A program made the position numbers and the translations under genes. A DNA stretch of 64,000 nucleotides from Saccharopolyspora_D taberi (GTDB lineage: Bacteria > Actinomycetota > Actinomycetes > Mycobacteriales > Pseudonocardiaceae), in contig NZ_BAAAUX010000004.1 of the NCBI RefSeq assembly GCF_039534165.1, forward strand, positions 1-64,000, given 5' to 3'. Each line of letters begins with the position of its first letter. The first letter of the stretch is position 1. Below, in pieces: positions 25,452 to 33,538 of this stretch. The notes under the pieces are model-generated. The model ran no database searches. It saw nothing but the letters and a program-made list of their open reading frames with translations, and was not told where the DNA came from.

Positions 25452-27345
25452 GGAACCCGACCCAGACGAAGTCGCGAGCGCGGGTGATCGCGACCAGGCG
25501 CGCCCGCTGCCCGCGCTCGTGCCACTCGCTGCCCCGGTCGGCATCCTTGGGCGGTTCCGGCACCAGCACCGCCTGGAACTCCAGCCCCTTGGCCCGGTAC
25601 ACCGTGCCGACCTTGATCTTCTCGACCGGTTCGCCGTCGAAGTCCTCCAGGTCCATCACCTCGAAGCCGGCTTCCCGCAGCACCCGCCGCCAGTGCACCG
25701 CCTGGCCGTTCTCGAAGGTCAGCACCGCGACGGCGGAACGGGGCACGTCGGCGAGACCCCGCAGCGCCGCGAGCAACGCGTCCTCGTGCCCGGCCCGGTC
25801 GCCGCGCCACGACAGCGCCTGTCCGCCCCGGAAGGTCGCGACCGCCTCCCGCAGCAGCACGCCGACGTCCCCGTCGAGGTCGTCCACCTGGTTGGTGGCG
25901 TCGAACCTCCTCGCCATGTCCAGGACGCGCGAGGCGTTGCGGTAGTTGGTCCGCAGCACCTCGCCCCGGCCGCGGACGGGAATCCCGGCATCGGACAGCC
26001 GCCAGCCGCCCGGGTAGATCTGCTGCTGGCCGTCGCCGACCAGCAGCAGCCCGTTCGGGCCGTCACCGGCGACCTCGCGCAGCAGGCGCAGGCCGATGAG
26101 CGTGATGTCCTGGACCTCGTCGACGACCACGGCGGCGTACCGGGCCGGTTCGCGCCGCACCTCCGCCAGGGCTTCGCCGAGCAGGTCGTTGAAGTCGTGG
26201 AGCCCCCGCTCGGTCCGGATCCGCTCGTACTCCTCGAACAGCCGCCACATCAGCTCGCGGTCGGCGCGGTCGAGGCGCCGCGCGCGACCGGTCCGCAGCA
26301 CCGCCTGGTACTCGTCCAGCCCGGCGAGCCCGCGGCCCTTGATGACCCGGTCGACCTCCTCCCACCAGTAGTCGTCGTGCGGATCGAGCTCGCTGAGCCT
26401 GCTCGACCGCCCGACGCGCGCCCAGGCGAGGGCGAACGCGCTCCGGGCCTGCTTGTGGTCGACCCTGAACTCCCTGCCGCGCTCGCGCAGCAGGTTCAGC
26501 GCCCACGAGTGCAGCGTGCGGAACTCCGCCCGCTGGGCCAGTTCCGGGGCGAGCCTGCGGAACTGGCGCTCCATGATCGGCGGCAGGTTCCGCGCGTAGG
26601 TGGTGAACAGCAGCGGCCCGGTCGTCCGCTTCCCGAGGTGGACCATCCGGTGCAGGGCGACCACGGACTTGCCCGTTCCGGCCGGGCCGCTGATGCGCGC
26701 GGGCCCCTGGTAGTTGCGCCGCACCATCCCGAACTGGGTGTCGTCGAGGAAGGTCAGCCAGGACTCGAACGGCCCGGCGAGCGCGGCGTCGAAGCGGTCC
26801 TGCCGCACCTCGGCGACGTCGAAGAGCTCGGCCTCGTCAGCAGCCGCGGACTCGTCGGGCAGCGTCATGGGCCGGTAGCGGGTGCTCCGGGATTCGAGGT
26901 GTTCGGCGAGCGCCCGCGCGTCCCGCTTGCCGAGGCGGCGCTCTCCCCGGAGCAGGACGCGATCCAGGTCCGACGCGGGAACGGCCAGGTGGTCGCGTGC
27001 GCGGGCGGTGGGCCGGTGCTCGGCGGGAAGGACGACCACCGGGCGCACGACAGCCTCGCTGACGTTGTTCTCGCGCACCTTCGCATCGTGGAACAGACGG
27101 CCTGCCTCCCGCAGCTCCGGCACCTCGTCCGGTTCCTCGTCGCGCAGCGCCACCGCGAGCACGCCCATCGGGCCGATCAGCAACGCGTCCGGGCCGCCGT
27201 CGTCCGGGTGCAGGTAGGTGTGCCAGCCGCGCCGGGTTTCGACCAGGAACCGCGCCAGCACCTGGCGCTTCCACGCGGGCAGGCCGGCGAACCCGCCGAG
27301 CGCCTGCTCCGCCCGGCGCCGCAGCCTCTCGTCCCGATGATCCAT
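25441..27345 (-). CDS. UvrD/Rep-type superfamily 1 DNA helicase with N-terminal NERD-like domain
   Basis: A 634-residue protein. Residues ~1-180 resemble a nuclease-related (NERD-like) module (LIGPMGVLAVALRDEE, VVLPAEHRP). Then come SF1 motifs: Walker A ARISGPAGTGKSVVALH, motif II VVVDEVQDI, VGDGQQQIYPGGW, LRTNYRN, GTVYRAKGLEF and VAITRARDFVWV. It acts on DNA by ATP-driven 3'-5' unwinding, probably in repair. The catalytic lysine set of true NERD nucleases cannot be confirmed by eye. ATG at 27345 is chosen; the frame extends 26 codons upstream without a clear ribosome site. Confidence 0.85.
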   Translation of the reverse strand: MDHRDERLRRRAEQALGGFAGLPAWKRQVLARFLVETRRGWHTYLHPDDGGPDALLIGPMGVLAVALRDEEPDEVPELREAGRLFHDAKVRENNVSEAVVRPVVVLPAEHRPTARARDHLAVPASDLDRVLLRGERRLGKRDARALAEHLESRSTRYRPMTLPDESAAADEAELFDVAEVRQDRFDAALAGPFESWLTFLDDTQFGMVRRNYQGPARISGPAGTGKSVVALHRMVHLGKRTTGPLLFTTYARNLPPIMERQFRRLAPELAQRAEFRTLHSWALNLLRERGREFRVDHKQARSAFALAWARVGRSSRLSELDPHDDYWWEEVDRVIKGRGLAGLDEYQAVLRTGRARRLDRADRELMWRLFEEYERIRTERGLHDFNDLLGEALAEVRREPARYAAVVVDEVQDITLIGLRLLREVAGDGPNGLLLVGDGQQQIYPGGWRLSDAGIPVRGRGEVLRTNYRNASRVLDMARRFDATNQVDDLDGDVGVLLREAVATFRGGQALSWRGDRAGHEDALLAALRGLADVPRSAVAVLTFENGQAVHWRRVLREAGFEVMDLEDFDGEPVEKIKVGTVYRAKGLEFQAVLVPEPPKDADRGSEWHERGQRARLVAITRARDFVWVGFPAS

Positions 27346-27734
27346 CCGATGACCCCCAACACCCGGTGAACGACCGACGTGGATCACGTTATGGATCGGC
27401 GCCGCCGATGGCCACAAGATCACCCGAATGCCAGCATGGCTCCACAGTGGACAGATTCCGTGGGGTGCCGACTCGATTGCGGCTGGTCGAGGCGCTGTCC
27501 TGCTCGTTCACCACCTGCGCGATAGGTGCGCGTTCTGGAACGAATCCACCGCGGAGAGAGGCTCCCAACCGGTCCGCGTGCTCAACCGGGTCGCGGCCCC
27601 GGTTGTCGGCAACGTCGTCCGAACCGGCACGATCCAAGAAGCAGTGACGATCCGCGCTCCGGACAGATGTCCCCGGTGCAACGCACGTCCGGCTTCGCAC
27701 GACGACTGAGACCACCTGACCAGCGGAAGGCTTC
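27346..27734. other. Intergenic, no gene recognised
   Basis: A 389-bp gap between divergent genes. The short open frames show no family features. It includes one copy of the interspersed TCCACAGTGGAC motif (27441-27452). GC content is slightly lower than in flanking genes. The promoters of the helicase and kinase genes must lie here. Confidence 0.4.
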
Positions 27735-28280
27735 GTGGCACGCCTGATCCACCTCAACGGCCCGCCCGGCATCGGCAAGTCGACCCTCGCCGAGCGCTAC
27801 GCCGACGAACACGTCGGCGTGCTCAACCTGGACGCCGACCGATTGCGGGTCTTGGTCGGCGGTTGGCGCGAGCGGTTCGCCGAGACCGGTGCGCTCGTGC
27901 GGCCGATCGCCATGAGCATGGCCGCGACGCACCTGCGCGCCGGGCACGACGTGGTCATGCCCCAGTTCCTGGGGCGGTTGAGCGAGATCGAGCGCTTCGA
28001 GCGGGTCGCGCACGACAGCCGGGCGGAGTTCCGCGAGGTCGTGCTCATGGACACCGCGGAGCGGTCCGCGGCCCGCTTCCTGCGCCGTGGCGAGCAGGGC
28101 CGGCACCGGTGGGTCAAGGAGGCCGTCGAGCGCGACGGCGGCCCGGCGCTGCTGGCCGAGATGCACGACCGGTTGACCGCCGTGCTGCGGGCCAGGCCCG
28201 ATGCCGTTGTCGTGCGCAGCGCGGAGGACGAGGTCGAGCAGACCTACCGCGCGCTGCTCCGGGTGTTGACCTCCAGTTGA
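27735..28280 (+). CDS. P-loop kinase-like protein (zeta-toxin/Cpt-like fold)
   Basis: A 181-residue protein with Walker A GPPGIGKST (about 9-17), a conserved Asp-Arg pair in LDADRLR, and a lid-like VVMPQFL/RFLRRGEQGRHR region. Small P-loop phosphotransferases of this kind include chloramphenicol phosphotransferase, gluconate kinase and zeta toxins; the target here is unknown. GTG start with GCGGAAGG upstream. No antitoxin-like partner is next to it, so a toxin role is unlikely. Confidence 0.7.
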   Translation: MARLIHLNGPPGIGKSTLAERYADEHVGVLNLDADRLRVLVGGWRERFAETGALVRPIAMSMAATHLRAGHDVVMPQFLGRLSEIERFERVAHDSRAEFREVVLMDTAERSAARFLRRGEQGRHRWVKEAVERDGGPALLAEMHDRLTAVLRARPDAVVVRSAEDEVEQTYRALLRVLTSS

Positions 28281-28333
28281 GTCGAACTTCTAGCCTGCGA
28301 TGGACACCACGAACAGCGCAGGGGAGAAACACC

Positions 28334-28747
28334 ATGACCGACCGCCCGAACACCCAGGACTTCCCCTCCGCTGAGGCGGACGTGCAGGAGATCACGGCGC
28401 TGATCACCGCCATCGAGACCGGGTTCAACGACAAGGACCCCGCCGTCCTCGACGGGGTCTTCGCCGCCGACGCGGTCGTGGTCGCCCCGGACGGCACGAT
28501 GCTGCGCGGCTGGGACGAGCTGTTCGCCTACCACAAGACCCGGCTCTCCGGCCCAGCCAACGGGTGGCGGATCAGCACCAGCGTGCTCGACGTCGGCTTC
28601 CTCGGCGCGACTTCCGCGATCGTGCAAGTCCGGCAGGACATGACGACCCCGGACGGCGGGTTCAGCAACCACGGCACCGCTGTGGCGAAGAAGGTCAACG
28701 GCGTCTGGTGGCTCTGCTCCTTCCACAACACCCGCATCGTCGCTTGA
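28334..28747 (+). CDS. NTF2-like protein, SgcJ/EcaC type
   Basis: A 137-residue single-domain protein of the SnoaL/NTF2 fold: EITALITAIETGFNDKDP, FAADAVVVAPDGTMLRGWDEL, and a C-terminal AVAKKVNGVWWLCSFHNTRI. This pattern matches the SgcJ/EcaC family, members of which occur in enediyne clusters but also alone. ATG with GGGGAGAAAC upstream. It probably stands as a single gene; the kinase ends 53 bp before. Substrate unknown. Confidence 0.8.
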   Translation: MTDRPNTQDFPSAEADVQEITALITAIETGFNDKDPAVLDGVFAADAVVVAPDGTMLRGWDELFAYHKTRLSGPANGWRISTSVLDVGFLGATSAIVQVRQDMTTPDGGFSNHGTAVAKKVNGVWWLCSFHNTRIVA

Positions 28748-28793
28748 GGCCGCGCGGTGCCGAGGGCTGCCCCGTTCCCGAACGCCGGTCCGG

Positions 28794-29069
28794 GGCGGTC
28801 TCCTCCTTGCCGGGGCGGTGGTCATCGGCGCCGGGCATCCGCAGGACCTGAGCGCCGCCCCCGATCACCCCAGTACGGCCGAGGCGATCTCCTCCTTGCC
28901 GGAGCGGTTGGTCATCGGCGCCTGCCATCCGCGCGATCTGAGCGCCGCCCCGTCACCCCAGCACGGCCGAGGCGATCTCCTCACCACCGAAGCGGTGCTG
29001 GCCTGGCCACCGACGCCCAGCTCTCCTGGCCCCACTGAGCCCCGCCCCCGATCACCCCAGAACAGCCCC
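28794..29069. repeat. Degenerate ~90-bp tandem repeats derived from a gene end
   Basis: GGCGRTCTCCTCC begins at 28794, 28883, 28971 and 29070 (periods 89, 88, 99). The copy at 29070 is the true 3' end of the inositol-monophosphatase-family gene, encoding EEIAGAVLG-stop on the minus strand. Copies at 28883 and 28971 still read EEIASAVLG-stop, and copy 28794 is decayed. Downstream stretches (ATCACCCCAGNACGGCC, TCATCGGCGCC) are shared as well. This explains the 304-bp gap 28748-29051; no independent gene seen. Confidence 0.8.
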
Positions 29070-29861
29070 GGCGATCTCCTCCGCCAGCCGCGGCGTCGCC
29101 GCGACCACGCCGGACCAGCGGCGGGTCAGGTCCGGGTCGATCTCCAGCGCCCGCCCCCGCACGTCGAGCACCGCGCCGCCTGCCGCGGGCACCGCGACCA
29201 TCGCCGCCGCGAGGTCGACGATCCGGTGCGTGTCCGAGCCCGCGTCGGCGAAGGCGTCCGTCGAGCCTTCGGCGACCAGCATCGCCTCCAGGCAGCTCGT
29301 CGACAGGATCCGCACCCGCGCCGCCCGCGAGGTCACCCGCCACCACGCCTCGCGGTTGCGCGGGTGCGGCCGGAGCAGGCTCACCGCCGCGCCGTCGAGC
29401 TCGCCGCGACCGCTGGTCCGGTACGGCGCGGGCGCCCCCGCGACCGCGTGCCAGCACCGGCCCGTGTCCAGCCAGCACGTCAGCGCCTCGACCGGTGTCC
29501 CGTCCCGCACCAGCGCCCCGGCGAACGCCGACAGCGGCACGCCCGCGGCGGCGTTGGCCGTGCCGTCGACCGGATCGGCGACGAGGGTGACGGCCGAGCC
29601 ACGGTCGACGAACCCGATCTCCTCGCTGAGCAGGTTGATCCGGTGCGCTTCGGCGACCTCCGCGATCGCCGACTCCACCAGCAGGTCCAGCCGCATCGAC
29701 GCGGTGCCGTCCGCGCCGACCGCCGTCTTCTCCGCCAGCTGCGCGTGATCGTGGCGTTCCCGCGCCGCGCGGAACGCGTCCGACGCGGCCTTGGCCGCCT
29801 GCGCGAGCACCGGGTGCGCGACGGTCGGGATCACCGGGTCCGCCACCGGCCAGCCGATCAC
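29052..29861 (-). CDS. Inositol-monophosphatase-family phosphatase in the phn operon
   Basis: A 269-residue Mg-dependent phosphatase: LLSEEIG (catalytic Glu), DPVDGTANA (metal Asp motif) and the C-terminal VDLAAAMVAVPAAGG. GTG at 29861 overlaps the phnM stop (GTGA), so it is the last gene of the C-P lyase operon. PhnP and PhnN, which turn ribosyl cyclic phosphate into PRPP in E. coli, are not in this operon. This enzyme may dephosphorylate a ribose phosphate intermediate instead, or a substrate nucleotide. The family also includes PAP phosphatases (CysQ) and histidinol phosphatase, so the activity is open. Confidence 0.82.
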   Translation of the reverse strand: MIGWPVADPVIPTVAHPVLAQAAKAASDAFRAARERHDHAQLAEKTAVGADGTASMRLDLLVESAIAEVAEAHRINLLSEEIGFVDRGSAVTLVADPVDGTANAAAGVPLSAFAGALVRDGTPVEALTCWLDTGRCWHAVAGAPAPYRTSGRGELDGAAVSLLRPHPRNREAWWRVTSRAARVRILSTSCLEAMLVAEGSTDAFADAGSDTHRIVDLAAAMVAVPAAGGAVLDVRGRALEIDPDLTRRWSGVVAATPRLAEEIAGAVLG

Positions 29862-31036
29862 GCCGCACCTCCCAGCACCGACCGGACCCGCGGCCACGGC
29901 GATCCCGGCTCGACCAGCACCAGGTCCGCCCGCAGTCCGGGCTCCAGCCGCCCCCGGTCGGCGAGCCCGGCGACCGCGGCGGGCCCGGCGGTGACCAGCG
30001 ACGCGGCCGCGGGCAGCCCGATCCCGTCCGCCAGCAGGAACGCGGCGGCCAGCAGCCCCGACGGCAGGTAGTCCGAAGCCAGCGCGGTCACCAATCCGCG
30101 GTCGACCAGCTCCCGCGCCGAGACGTTGCCGGAGTGCGAATGGCCGCGCAGCACGTTCGGCGCCCCGGCAACCACCGGCATTCCGTGCTCCCGGGCGGCC
30201 GTCGCGGCGGCGAGCGTCGTCGGGAACTCCGCGACGGCTCCGCCGCGCGTGCACAGCGCGGCGACCTCCTCGGCCGACTCCGGATCGTGCCCGAGCAGCC
30301 GGATCCGCCCGGCGCGGGCGAGTTCGCCCAGCCAGGCCAGGTTCCGGTCGCGGACGTCGGCCTGCGCGGTGCGTTCCGCGATCATCTCGGTGACGTGCCG
30401 CTCGGCCTCCCGCTCGGACATCCCGTCGGCGCCGACGAGGTAGCGCTCCATGTTCCTGCGGTCCGCGTACTGGCCGATGCCTGGTGTGTGGTCCTCGTGC
30501 GAGACCAGCGGAACACCGTCCACAGTGTCCAGTTCCGCGCGCAGCGCTTCGGCGCCCTCGGTGGAACGGACGTCGAGCCGGTAGAGCACGCGGTGGTCGA
30601 CCGGGCCCGGCTCGTGCGCCCGGACGGTCGCGCACAGATCACCCGCCGAACCGACCGTGCGCTCGGTGCCGCGCGAGGTCTTGTGCTGGAACGCCGCGCC
30701 GTGGAACACCGTGGTCACGCCCGCCGCCGAAAGCTTTCCCTGCATCGACAGCAGCGCGAAGTCCCACGGCAGAACCGCCGAGGGCCGCGGCATCCGCTCC
30801 CGCTCCAAGGCGTCGCTGTGCACGTCGACCAGCCCCGGCAGGCACAGCAGCCCGCCGCCGTCGACGTCGCAGGACGCGCCGGGCGGGTGCGGTTCGACCG
30901 CCTCGATCCGGCCGTCCCGCACCGCGATCCGGCTGTCCTCGGCGATCCGGTCCGGCAGCACCGCGCGCACGTGCCCGAGGACGTAGTCGGCGGGCGGCGC
31001 GCCCAGCGGCCAGCTCGTGCCCAGCGCCGCGCTCAT
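29858..31036 (-). CDS. phnM: RPnTP hydrolase PhnM
   Basis: A 392-residue amidohydrolase-superfamily enzyme that removes pyrophosphate from alkylphosphonate ribose triphosphate. Visible motifs: LPGLVDVHSDALE (metal His/Asp), GVTTVFHGAAF, SHEDHTPG, GAPNVLRGHSHSGN and ASDYLPSGLLAA, all typical of PhnM. Stop and start overlaps on both sides (ATGA with phnL, GTGA with the phosphatase) place it in the phn operon. One copy of CACTGTGGAC (gene sense) encodes TVD near residue 167. Confidence 0.95.
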   Translation of the reverse strand: MSAALGTSWPLGAPPADYVLGHVRAVLPDRIAEDSRIAVRDGRIEAVEPHPPGASCDVDGGGLLCLPGLVDVHSDALERERMPRPSAVLPWDFALLSMQGKLSAAGVTTVFHGAAFQHKTSRGTERTVGSAGDLCATVRAHEPGPVDHRVLYRLDVRSTEGAEALRAELDTVDGVPLVSHEDHTPGIGQYADRRNMERYLVGADGMSEREAERHVTEMIAERTAQADVRDRNLAWLGELARAGRIRLLGHDPESAEEVAALCTRGGAVAEFPTTLAAATAAREHGMPVVAGAPNVLRGHSHSGNVSARELVDRGLVTALASDYLPSGLLAAAFLLADGIGLPAAASLVTAGPAAVAGLADRGRLEPGLRADLVLVEPGSPWPRVRSVLGGAA

Positions 31037-31758
31037 GCCGCCAGCACCTCCTCCGCCGATCCGGCGCGCACGATGCGGCCGTCGGCCATCGCCACCACCC
31101 GGGTGGCCAGCCTGCGGATCGCGTCCAGGTCGTGGAAGACCGCCAGCACCGCGACGCCGTCGGCGGCCAGCGAGGCGATCAGCTCCAGCGCGCGTTCCCG
31201 GTTCGCCGGGTCCAACGCGGACACCGGCTCGTCGAGCAGCAGCAGGCGGGGCGGGCGGACGGTGCCCGCCGCGAGGTTGACCCGCTGCCGCTCGCCACCG
31301 GAGAGCACACCGCAGTCGACGTCCCACAGCGCCTCGTCGAGCCCGAGCCGCCGCAGCGACCCGGCCGCGGCCTCGCGGGCCTCGACCCGCTCCAGCCCGC
31401 GCCTGCGGGCCGCCGCCGCGACCACTTCCCAAGGCCCGGTGCGGGGAGGCGCGGAAAGGAACTGGGAGACGTAGCCGAGCTCGCGCCCGCGCAGCCGCGC
31501 CAGCTCCCGGTCCGGCAGGCCGACCAGGTCGACCGGACCGTCCGCAGTGTGCAGGACGATGCTGCCCTCGTCCGGCAGGTAGCTGCGCTGGGTGCAGCGC
31601 AGCAGGCTCGACTTGCCCGCGCCGGAGGGTCCGGCGATCGCCACGTGCTCGCCCGCCGCGACGTCGAGGTCGACGCCGCGCAGCGAGACCGTGGTCCGCC
31701 CGTCGATCGTGTGCAGGGTGAAGGTCTTGCGCAGTCCGCGGATCGTCAGCACGTCCAC
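31033..31758 (-). CDS. phnL: C-P lyase ABC-type subunit PhnL
   Basis: A 241-residue ABC ATPase: Walker A GPSGAGKSS, QRSYLPDEG, Q-loop VSQFLSAPPR, signature LSGGERQRVN, Walker B LLLLDEPVSALD, H-loop FHDLD. The SQFLxxxPR segment is characteristic of PhnL. PhnL is not a transporter; it acts with PhnG, H and I in forming the phosphonate-ribose triphosphate and docks on the lyase core. It ends in ATGA with phnM, and 7 bp separate it from the phnJK stop. Confidence 0.93.
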   Translation of the reverse strand: MDVLTIRGLRKTFTLHTIDGRTTVSLRGVDLDVAAGEHVAIAGPSGAGKSSLLRCTQRSYLPDEGSIVLHTADGPVDLVGLPDRELARLRGRELGYVSQFLSAPPRTGPWEVVAAAARRRGLERVEAREAAAGSLRRLGLDEALWDVDCGVLSGGERQRVNLAAGTVRPPRLLLLDEPVSALDPANRERALELIASLAADGVAVLAVFHDLDAIRRLATRVVAMADGRIVRAGSAEEVLAA

Positions 31759-31765
31759 AGCGGTC

Positions 31766-33538
31766 TCACCTCCTGGCGGCTGCGACCAGCCGCTGGGTGT
31801 AGGGGTGATGCGGGTCCTGGAAGAGCTGGTCGGTGAGCCCGCGCTCGACCACCCGGCCCAGCTGCATGACCAGGCTGCGCTCGGTCAGCGCCTCGATCAC
31901 CGCGAAGTCGTGGCTGACCACCACGGCGGCGATGTCGCGCTCGCTGAGCAGCCCGCGCAGCAGGTCGAGCACACCGGCCGCGACCGAGGCGTCCAGCCCG
32001 GTCGTCGGCTCGTCGAGCAGCAGCACCGGCGGTTCGGTGGCCAATGCCTTGGCGATCTGCACGCGCTGGCGCATGCCGCCGGAGAAGGTGCCGACCGGAT
32101 CGTCCATCCTGGACAGCGGGACTTCCACGCGCTCAAGCAGTTCCGCCGCGCGGTCGCGGATCCGCTGGTAGCCGCGCCAGCCCGCGGCGGTCAGCCGCTC
32201 GGCCACGTTGCCGCCCGCGGTGACCCGCAGGTCCAGCCCGGCGGCCGGGTCCTGGTAGACCACGGCCATCGTGTCGGCCCGCAGCCGCCTGCGGGCCTTG
32301 GAGTCGAGCCCGAACACGTCCTGCCCGGCCACCTCGACGTGCCCGCTGGTCGCGGCCTCGTCGCCGATCACGCAGCGCAGCACGGTCGACTTGCCGGAGC
32401 CGGACTCGCCGATCAGCCCGAGGGCCTCGCCCGGGGCGACGTCGAAGCTGACATCCCACGCTGCCACCACCGCGCCGGTCTCCGGGCTGATCGCGGTGCC
32501 GTGCTCCGGCCCGGTCCCGGCAACCGCCGTCGCACCGCCGGGGCCGTGCACCTTCCCGATCCCCTTGACCGTCAGGATCGGGTACCGGGGATCCCTCGGC
32601 GTGCCCGGCCGTTCCGAAGGGCTCGCGGCTCCGGCTTCTCCCAGCAGCGACAGCGGATCCGGCAGCGCAGTGGTGTCGCCGGCCGCGAAGCGGGTGCACC
32701 AGTCGGAGTCGCTGCACACGTAGGAGTCGCCCGCCTCGACCAGGAAGCTCGAATCGCAGCCGCAGTACTCGCAGCTCGCCCCGGGAACCCGCTCGATCTC
32801 GAACGGGATGTCGTCGAAGGTCAGCGGCGCGACGTCGGTGTGCGGCGGGATGGCGTAGATGCGCTTCTCCCGGCCCGCCCCGTAGAGGTTCAGGTGCTCG
32901 CACTGGTGCAGCTTCGGCACGTCCCAGCGCGGGACCGGGCTGGTCGCCAGCACGTAGCGACCGCCGACGAGCACCGGGTAGCCGGTCGACCTGGTGATCA
33001 CGCCGTTGCGGACCACGTCCTCGTAGAGGCTGACCCACATCGCCGAGTAGTCGTTCTCGGCGTGCATGCGGGCGCACTCGGCGACCGACTTCTGCACGCC
33101 GCGCAGCGGTTCCGGCACCGGGACCTGGTAGACGAGGACGTGCTCCGGTCCCAGCGGTTCCTCCGGAATCCGGTGCCTGGTCTGGATGACCGTGGCCTCG
33201 CGGGTGTCGGTGCTGCTGGCGCAGCCGGTCGTCGCGGCGATCATGCGGCGCAGGTTGACCGCGTTGACGCCGCCGTCGTCGCCCTGGTCGATGACCTTGA
33301 CGGTGTCCTGCTCGCCGATCACGCCGAGCGTCACCTGGAGACCACCCGATCCCCAGCCCCGCGCGACCGGCATCTCGCGGGAGCCGAAGGGCACCTGGTA
33401 CCCCGGCACGCACACGGCGGTCAGGGCGGCGCGGCGGATCTCCCGCTTCGCGCCCTCGTCGAGGAGGCCCGCCGGGGCGGCCCCGGTGTCTGCCCCGGCC
33501 AGGATCTCGGCCACCGGGGCGCTGGTCAGCGCGGTCAT
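31766..33538 (-). CDS. phnJK: Fused C-P lyase PhnJ and ATPase PhnK
   Basis: One uninterrupted 590-residue frame. Residues 1-~300 are PhnJ: PGYQVPFGSREMP (Gly46, equivalent to the radical glycine) and the Fe-S cysteines CEYCGC (256-261) and CSDSDWC (275, 281). The loop between the Cys pairs is shorter than in E. coli PhnJ. After a ~20-residue linker, residues ~320-590 are PhnK: Walker A GESGSGKST (377-385), signature FSGGMRQRV (485-493), Walker B LLLDEPTTGLD and H543. PhnJ cleaves the C-P bond by radical SAM chemistry, and PhnK docks on PhnJ in the E. coli complex. ATG overlaps the phnI stop. A covalent J-K fusion is unusual. Confidence 0.93.
   Translation of the reverse strand: MTALTSAPVAEILAGADTGAAPAGLLDEGAKREIRRAALTAVCVPGYQVPFGSREMPVARGWGSGGLQVTLGVIGEQDTVKVIDQGDDGGVNAVNLRRMIAATTGCASSTDTREATVIQTRHRIPEEPLGPEHVLVYQVPVPEPLRGVQKSVAECARMHAENDYSAMWVSLYEDVVRNGVITRSTGYPVLVGGRYVLATSPVPRWDVPKLHQCEHLNLYGAGREKRIYAIPPHTDVAPLTFDDIPFEIERVPGASCEYCGCDSSFLVEAGDSYVCSDSDWCTRFAAGDTTALPDPLSLLGEAGAASPSERPGTPRDPRYPILTVKGIGKVHGPGGATAVAGTGPEHGTAISPETGAVVAAWDVSFDVAPGEALGLIGESGSGKSTVLRCVIGDEAATSGHVEVAGQDVFGLDSKARRRLRADTMAVVYQDPAAGLDLRVTAGGNVAERLTAAGWRGYQRIRDRAAELLERVEVPLSRMDDPVGTFSGGMRQRVQIAKALATEPPVLLLDEPTTGLDASVAAGVLDLLRGLLSERDIAAVVVSHDFAVIEALTERSLVMQLGRVVERGLTDQLFQDPHHPYTQRLVAAARR

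Noticed and set aside
27735..28280. Zeta-toxin of a toxin-antitoxin pair
   Set aside because: The P-loop protein has no small antitoxin gene beside it, and its fold is shared with many metabolic or resistance kinases.
28695..28928. 77-codon minus-strand frame
   Set aside because: It lies in the decayed tandem copies of the phosphatase gene end and has no RBS.
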